Positions 57,860-64,000 of a stretch of 64,000 bases of DNA are shown here, in pieces. The stretch is from Gonocerus acuteangulatus. Taxonomy: Eukaryota; Arthropoda; Insecta; Hemiptera; Coreidae. Numbering within the stretch: the first letter of the stretch is position 1; every line of letters begins with the position of its first letter. Both the position numbers and the translations under genes were made by a program. The stretch is taken from the NCBI GenBank assembly GCA_946811695.1, contig OX328125.1, positions 109,311,373 through 109,375,372 on the forward strand, read 5' to 3'. The notes below the pieces were generated by a model. That model saw only the letters and a program-made list of their open reading frames with translations, was not told where the DNA came from and did not search any database.

Positions 57860-58850
57860 GTTTTTCTACGACCTTGGCAGGGAGTGTACACCCGTTAGCA
57901 ACCAGAGCCATCAGGACTAATAGTACTAGACATATGAACAACTTTGTCCACGTTGCTACTAACCCCAGCTGGTCTCCAACTTGAAGCCTCCCAACCCTGC
58001 TGATATTCCCAGACTGCACGTCTCCATCCCTGCGAATCCTGGTCTCGAATCGAACCCACTACTCTTGGCAGGGAGTGCATACGCCTTAGCACTCATGGCC
58101 TCCGGGACTCCTCCTTTACTAATAGCACGAGACATATGAACAACATTGTCCACGTTGTTACTAACCCCAGCTGGTCTCCTACTTGAAGCCTCCCAACCCT
58201 GCTGATATTCCCAGACTTCAGGTCTCCATCCTTGCAAATCCTTGTCTAGAATCAAACCCACGACCCTTGGCAGGGAGTGTACACCCCTGAGCACCCAGAG
58301 CCATCAGGTCTCCTCCTTTACTAATAGTACTAGACATATGAACAACATTGTCCACGTTGCTGCTAACCCAGCTGGTCTCCCCCTTGAAGCCTCCCAACCC
58401 TGCTGATATTCCCAGACTTCAGGTCTCCATCCCTGCAAATCCTTGTCTAGAATCAAACCCACGACCCTTGGCAGGGAGTGTACACCCCTGAGCACCCAGA
58501 GCCATCAGGACTCCTCCTTTACTAATAGTACTAGACATATGAACAACATTGTCCACGTTGCTACTAACCCCAGCTGGTCTCCTACTTGAAGCCTGCCAAC
58601 CCTGCTGATATTCCCAGACAGCAGGTCTCCTGCAAATCCTTGTCTAGAATCAAACCCACGACCCTTGGCAGGGAGTGCATACGCCTTAGCATTCACGGCC
58701 ACCGGGATTCCTCCTTTACTAACCCCACTAGATATATGAACAACATTGTCCACGTTGCTACTAACCCCAGCTGGTCACCCCCTTGAAGCCTCCCAACCCT
58801 GCTGATATTCCCAGACTGCAGGTCTCCTGCAAATCCTTGTCTAGAATGGG
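57860..58850. repeat. ~185-bp satellite derived from a tRNA-type SINE
   Basis: Five tandem units of ~170-190 bp, each with CTAGACATATGAACAACATT, GTCCACGTTGCTACTAACCC, CAGCTGGTCTCC, CCTGCTGATATTCCCAGAC and CCCTTGGCAGGGAGTGTACA. On the minus strand the last part reads GGCCATGAGTGCTAAGGCGT...GTGGGTTCGATTC, a tRNA-like A box and B box close to SINE family 1. Confidence 0.9.
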
Positions 58851-59230
58851 CTATTTCGACGAGTCTGCAGTTAAAAAACTCATTTTCCCGCTTTACGCCG
58901 CCTTCATTGCCTCACTTTATGCTCTTCTTACTTCACGTTCTCCTTAAGGCTCCAGCCTCGTCTCCTTGAAATAAATCAAGACAAGGTTTACCTGTTCGTG
59001 AAGTTATCAATGATGGAGAGGACCTAATTATATCTCGCCAGGAGATGTCTACCTTCGAAACAAAACAAAAAAAAAATATTATCACTTAATTTTCTAAATA
59101 TTTGAATTTTAACGTCCATGATTATTAACTACGAATAATTTTCTTTTAATAATTTTCTAAATATTAAAAATCTGTGTTAATTTAATGTCAATTTTTATTT
59201 TTTAATGAATTTTCGAGTATTTTTTCATCA
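58851..59230. other. No recognised feature
   Basis: Mixed unique sequence; nothing supportable. Confidence 0.35.
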
Positions 59231-59231
59231 G

Positions 59232-59345
59232 TGATATTTCTCTTCTACTCCTTCCTGCGATATTTTGCTAGATTTCTCTCCATAAAAGCCTGACGAAGCT
59301 GGAGAAGAAGCCAGCGAAATATCGCGGGAAGAAGTAGAAAAGGAT
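59232..59345 (+). ncRNA. Hairpin with hammerhead-like core
   Basis: CTTCTACTCCTTCCTGCGAT (59241) faces GGGAAGAAGTAG and AGCGAAATATCGC in reverse. Within the plus strand, CTGACGA, a GCTGG/CCAGC hairpin, GAAA and TATC occur in order (59291-59325), the same layout as at 1568-1617. Stem I pairing is only two base pairs. (TA)n follows at 59378-59438, as beside the Penelope copy. Confidence 0.35.
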
Positions 59346-59374
59346 TATTACCGCTGGAGAATGAAGCCGTTCCA

Positions 59375-59441
<67 letters not shown>

Positions 59442-59682
59442 CTGTTCACTGGGGCCGTTTTCGATGGGGCGATGCCAATCGGAGAAATAAGTGTTTAAAA
59501 CTTCGATATTTTTTCTTTTTTTCTTTCTTACGGATCATCAACATCTTAGGCCATTAGCGCCGATAGTGTTAGTTATTGTTCTTTTGAATTTGGTCTCTGT
59601 TTAACTCACTTTTTAATCGTTTTTTTTTCTTCTTTAAATTGCATTTAACATAAAATGATAAAATGTCTATTTTAGTAAAAAA

Positions 59683-60937
59683 GTCCGAATTGCAGGAACT
59701 GCGTCATCTTAGCGCGGTTACGTACATCTCGAAAAATGGAAGGCTCTATTCCAAACAACCGAAAATTCGTTGTCATTTTAAGTTCCTTGTTTTACTAGCA
59801 AATTCGTTTCACTGTAATAATCATCTGTAAATATGTGCTTCATGGCAAATAAAAGTTCATTCTCTCGTGGGTTAAATCTTTCTATAAAATAATAAATAAT
59901 GAAAACTTCAGTTGTAGCAGGAGGAAGGTTATATAGGTAGGAGAATTCAAAACAAACCTATGTACACGCCATCATGGTTAGCAACAGCCATCTTGATTTC
60001 CACAGCTATTCCAAACGTGTTACCTATAACTTTCACCGTTTCTTAGCTTATTTTACTACAATACTAATTTTACTGATAAATGCAATTTAAAACAAAAAAA
60101 CAACCAATTAAAAAGTGAGATAAACAAATAGAAAAACCCTTTCAAAGCAACAAAACAAACCCTTTTTAAGTTTTAAGCGCTTATATCTCTGATTGACGTT
60201 GTCCCATCGAATAATGCTTCAGAACCTTTTTTGTAGAGAATTTAGTAAGCATTCGAATGGTCACCTTCCACCTACCACGATTTCCCAACCGTTATCGAGA
60301 TATTTACGAAAAATGTATGAAGATCCGAAAACTTTTCATGTCTATTAATAAAATAATTTTTTTCTCATACTTCCTTAACTCCAAATATAACCAAAATTGA
60401 AACATCTTAGTTGGGATTAATTTCCAATGTGTAGAAAATATTTCAATTGAATCCCGCGATTCCAAGTACCCACAAAAAAATAATGACTTACAAAAACATT
60501 GATTCCACTTTTCTCAGAAACAGTTAAAGATATCGCATTAAAAAGGGTTCCATTCGTTTTCTTATGTTAAGAAACCTATAAAACAAGTACCTGCAAGCAT
60601 ATGAACTGAAGAACGTAAGCGTTACGATTTTTTTGCGCGAATTTTGCCCCAAACTGTATCTTATAGTGGGCGGATTCTGCTGGTTAACGATGTTGACCTT
60701 TTAAATTAGAAGACAGATTTTTGTACCAAATTTCGTCAAAATCGGGCCATTTTTGAGCTTGCTAGGGAGCGAACAGACAAGCATATATAAATATATATAT
60801 ATAAATTTTACCCACCTATATTTTCGTGATCTATAGGGTCTGAAACGTGAAAGTTTCTAGTCGGCACTTCTGGATTGTGTCGTGAGGTCAACCTCATAAG
60901 CGGGTTCTCCCTATGGAGGTAGGGCGTAACCGCGCTA
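59683..60937 (+). mobile_element. DINE-1/Helentron-like element, copy D (complete)
   Basis: 5': A-run, GTCCGAATTGCAGGAACTGC, CTTAGCGCGGTTAC. Interior includes AAGCGCTTATATCTCTGATT, GTTTTCTTATGTTAAGAAAC and short (TA)n at ~60783-60803. 3': GGGTTCTCCCTATGGAGGTA...GTAACCGCGCTA. Length 1.25 kb. More diverged than copies A-C. Confidence 0.75.
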
Positions 60938-62512
60938 AAATGGTAAGAATATGAGTGTTTTACTACGGTGAACGTTGAGAAGGCAAGTGGAGTCATTTAT
61001 GCTTAAAATGCTATCAGTTTCCTATTGTGACCAGTTAAATCTTTCTCTTGAGATTTTATTTTACTTATTCTTCAAGAAAGATTAAAACCTACCAATAACT
61101 GGTTCTATTCAATTGAAAGTCCCTAAAACCATAGAATCATATTATACAAATATATTCTCCATTAGTTTTGTACATTGTTGTGTATTTTAATTATAAAAAT
61201 CCCTCCGCTCTCTTATCTGCGGAATGCAAGTACATCGGGCCTTCATTGTGAAACAGCAATATATTCTAGAGCTTAGGTTTATCAGCTGATATTGCAGTTG
61301 TAATGTTTACCTTGTTTTTTTTATAACTTTCCATAAATGTTATCGCATGAAACATTTCTTGGAACTCTTCATTATTACTTCATTTCAAGAAGAATAAAGT
61401 GTTATAAGCCTCACAGGATAATCTATATATGTATATATATATACGTGTATAGGCCTCCCTGACCGTCTCTAGGCCAACCCAGCCTTTAATTAATTTATTA
61501 ATGGGTGCCTTGGTGCTAATGACTATAGCTGTCGAAGCAGCAAGGGGGAAATCAGGCGGCCGGAGCATAGTACTGACCACACTATTTCCCTAGTGTGCCG
61601 TATGGCCATGAATCAGATACCTCTACAGTATCTGCCCCTCAGGGCCCTCGTGGTCTGTTACGGGACAGATTTATATATGTATATATATATATATATATAT
61701 ATACATATATATACATATATATAAATTCAGTTGTTTGTCTGTCTGTCTATTTGTTCCGTATACAAATCCACACCGTTCGACCGATTTTGACCAAACTTAG
61801 CACATAGGTATGTCTTGATCTGGGGAGTGTCATTGACTAGGTCAAAATCGCCAAGGACTCACAGTTCAGAGTCAAGGTCACATTCTATGAAACTACATGC
61901 AAACCCTTTATCTTATTGAATTCTTGGCTCCATATTGAAAAATTATTAAAAATAATTCTGAAAGTTCTTCTGTAATTTGCTTAAACTTCATTGAATTAAT
62001 ATGAAGTAAAATAAATGTCTAACCATTATTTGTTTCGGCAGAGATTTCTGCCATTTTCCTGTAGGTTTTGACCTTTTGAAAAAGTATCCAGTTCCAATTA
62101 ATAGGAATTCTATCTAATTATCAACATTTAGAAGAGTTATAACAGCTCCAATTTCCAGAAATTCTTTCCAATTAACAAATTACGTAAGTGTTTAATTTCT
62201 TAAATGTTTAGATGGAAGGGCCTTTATAATGGCGAAGGATAGGGAGCGAAACATTCAAGATGTCAGGGAATGTTTCGTTTTAATTGGTACAGAAGTTCTG
62301 CAAGTTTGTTTCATTATATTATGTACAAGACATGATGGAGGATGGGATTCATTAGAACAGAAAGGAGTTTTGTATTTGGCGGGATTCAGGGAACTCAGAA
62401 ACTCACAAAATAAATAGTGGTATGACACTATGTAATGTGGCAAGAGTTGATCAGCTTGGTCTTACCAATATAATTATTGTCATTAAAAGGGCAAGAATTA
62501 AAGTCCGACTCG
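60938..62512. other. Intergenic; (TA)n-associated repeat, otherwise nothing
   Basis: 61418-61445 and 61674-61724 are short TA runs. After the second comes TTGTTTGTCTGTCTGTCTAT and CGACCGATTTTGACCAAACT, a block similar in layout to the DINE interior after its own (TA)n. No exons recognised. Confidence 0.45.
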
Positions 62513-62946
62513 CAGGAACTGCACCATCTTATCGCTGTTCATATCTTTAGTGGTATTAGTAAAGAAATAGTAGCAGTGATTGGTGGGGTTTGATCTTTCT
62601 TCTTGAAAATGGATTTAAGGTTCCACAACAGGAAACTGAGAGTATCCACCTTCTCAACGTTCGCTCTTGGAAACACTGTTTCACATTTTCTTGCCTTGTT
62701 TTAGTAAAATACTCATTATAATGTTAATTGCAATTAAAATAAGTAAACAAAGCATTAAAACGTTAGGAAAACAGATACATAAACCCGTTCAAAAGAGAAA
62801 AACTAAGAATTTCGACGTCTCAAGACCTTATTTCCCCTATTGACATCACCTAATCGAAGATTCCATCAGGACGTTTTTTGTAGAGGATTTAGTAAGATTT
62901 CGAATGGCCACCTTCCGCTTACACGAATGTACAACCGTTTTCGAAA
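62513..62946 (+). mobile_element. DINE-like element, 5' part, interrupted by mariner
   Basis: GTCCGACTCGCAGGAACTGC start, then interior blocks up to ACAACCGTTTTCGAAA-TA. Elsewhere in the family this reads ...CGTTTTCGAGATATTAAGG; here a mariner terminus follows the TA. Confidence 0.7.
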
Positions 62947-62948
62947 TA

Positions 62949-64000
62949 CGAGGTGTGGCAAAAAAGTAATGAGACTGATTTTATTAACAAAGTTTTTATT
63001 TTTTTCAAACACCAATTGTTTCGTACTTGTGGTACTTTATCGTGATATAAGCTCCACAATCATGAAGAGTGGGATAGGCTTAACCCTTGGAGCCTGGACC
63101 CCGGGAGTAGCCTGAGAAAGCAGTTGCCGGCCAGGCTCTACCAGACAAGTACCATTGTGCCGCTGCCTAGTTTTGCGGAACCACCCCTGGCTATCTTCGG
63201 ACCAAAAAACTATCAGAGCTTGGAGGTTACGGTAAGTACACACGAATGCGTACCCCCTCCGCCCTTTTATTTATATTTTTACCATTCACTTATACAGAGA
63301 TTGGCTCCATATTTTGTTTCCTTTATTATGCCTGAGCCGAACACTGTAACATTAAAGTTATCCCCTTGAAAGCAACGTTAAAAGTCTTTAACCGTTATGG
63401 TCTTCAGCACGTCCGTTACAGTATTTTGGATGATTTCAAAATGCCCTCTAAAGGCCTTTGTGGACACTTATCAGTTTAGGAAGAAGGAAGAAGTCACAGG
63501 GACTGAGGTCAAGGAATTTAGGGGGTTGAGGAACTACACGAATGCCTTTTGAGGTCAAAAAATCTGTTATGGGGAGGACGGTGTGACATGGGGCGTTGTC
63601 ATGATGAAGCAACCCATTCCTCTCCAATGTCTAGTCTACATTCGTATTGTTAAACTTCGGTCTGATCTCACAAGAGTTTAAGGCTAAAGATACACACAGC
63701 GGTTACGGCCGAGTCTGTGGAATTGGCCTGCGTATTGAAGCCATGAAGCCACACACCGCGGTCCAAGCAGACTCGTCCCTCTTGTGCCGTGTCCCATGAC
63801 TCGTCCGATTTCTTGTCGGTTTTCGAAGTTGAAGGCCTCCCTGAACGTCGTTCATCTTCAACATTTTCTCTGACTTCCAAAAATGCATTTTGCCGTACAA
63901 AAAATGTGAGCTTGGCATAAAGAATGCTCCCATAGGCCTGTTTTAACTTTTCAAACATCACACAGCCGATTCTCCAAGCGTAACACCAAATTTCATAGCA
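62949..64000 (-). mobile_element. Second mariner (irritans-like), runs off window
   Basis: Terminus CGAGGTGTGGCAAAAAAGTA and ATGAGACTGATTTTATTAAC after TA (62947-62948), typical of irritans-type mariners. The transposase lies on the minus strand. Confidence 0.8.
63380..63961 (-). pseudogene. mariner transposase, internally deleted
   Basis: From 63961 down: FEKLKQAYGSILYAKLTFFV, VRENVEDERRSGRPSTSKT (end of the first helix-turn-helix and linker), then a broken stretch. At ~63615-63490 in other frames come LLHHDNAPCHTV and PKFLDLSPCDFFL, the second and third catalytic Asp regions (DD34D). The first catalytic Asp region is missing between them. A non-mariner-looking block at ~63060-63235 may be a later insertion. 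Confidence 0.75.

Noticed and set aside
57834..58786. Several frames sharing WEYQQGWEA and VHSLPRVVG
   Set aside because: They repeat once per satellite unit and follow the SINE-derived array; not coding.

Overview
The window is animal nuclear DNA, most likely from an arthropod. The coding regions are small, AG-bounded exons separated by large AT-rich introns. The predicted proteins resemble insect and other arthropod orthologues by eye (DAPIT with a TMTGRANVAKATYA core, APE1 with a KISTWNVAGLRAW core). The rest is an unusually dense deposit of transposons, SINEs and (TA)n microsatellites. I cannot name the species.

Four host genes can be supported. (1) A DAPIT / ATP synthase membrane subunit k gene on the minus strand has two coding exons, 23702-23616 and 16534-16463, split by a 7 kb transposon-filled intron. 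(2) Head-to-head with it on the plus strand lies a C15orf61-like gene, with exons 24756-25015 and 25083-25210. (3) An APEX1/Rrp1-type AP endonuclease on the plus strand has seven coding exons between 30814 and 46028. They join in frame to 391 codons and include a tandemly duplicated N-terminal exon. (4) An unrecognised gene on the plus strand, 52403-56832, has a good first exon, good internal exons and a last exon with a stop and a nearby AATAAA.

Layout: 1-8 kb holds LINE and Penelope remains, hammerhead-like motifs, a hAT-like MITE and a DINE-1/Helentron-like element. 8.1-15.3 kb is one large palindrome, later hit by a 2.57 kb DINE-like element in one arm and a SINE in the other. 16.5-23.7 kb is the DAPIT gene; its intron carries a terminal-inverted-repeat transposon encoding a widespread but unnamed protein, itself invaded by a 1 kb fold-back hAT-type MITE and a DINE-like element. 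25-30.5 kb holds SINEs, LINE remains, a 24-bp minisatellite, a composite MITE and a 5S-rRNA-derived SINE. 30.8-46 kb is APEX1 with hAT, piggyBac, LINE and DINE remains in its introns. 48.5-50.4 kb is an inverted-repeat element containing a complete but inactivated mariner. 52.4-56.8 kb is the unrecognised gene. 57-64 kb holds DINE-like elements, a SINE-derived satellite and a second mariner cut by the window edge.

The recurrent themes are 8-bp target duplications on several MITE families, T-run insertion of DINE-1-like elements with a terminal hairpin and internal (TA)n, and tRNA- and 5S-derived SINEs. All family assignments were made by eye, without database searches.
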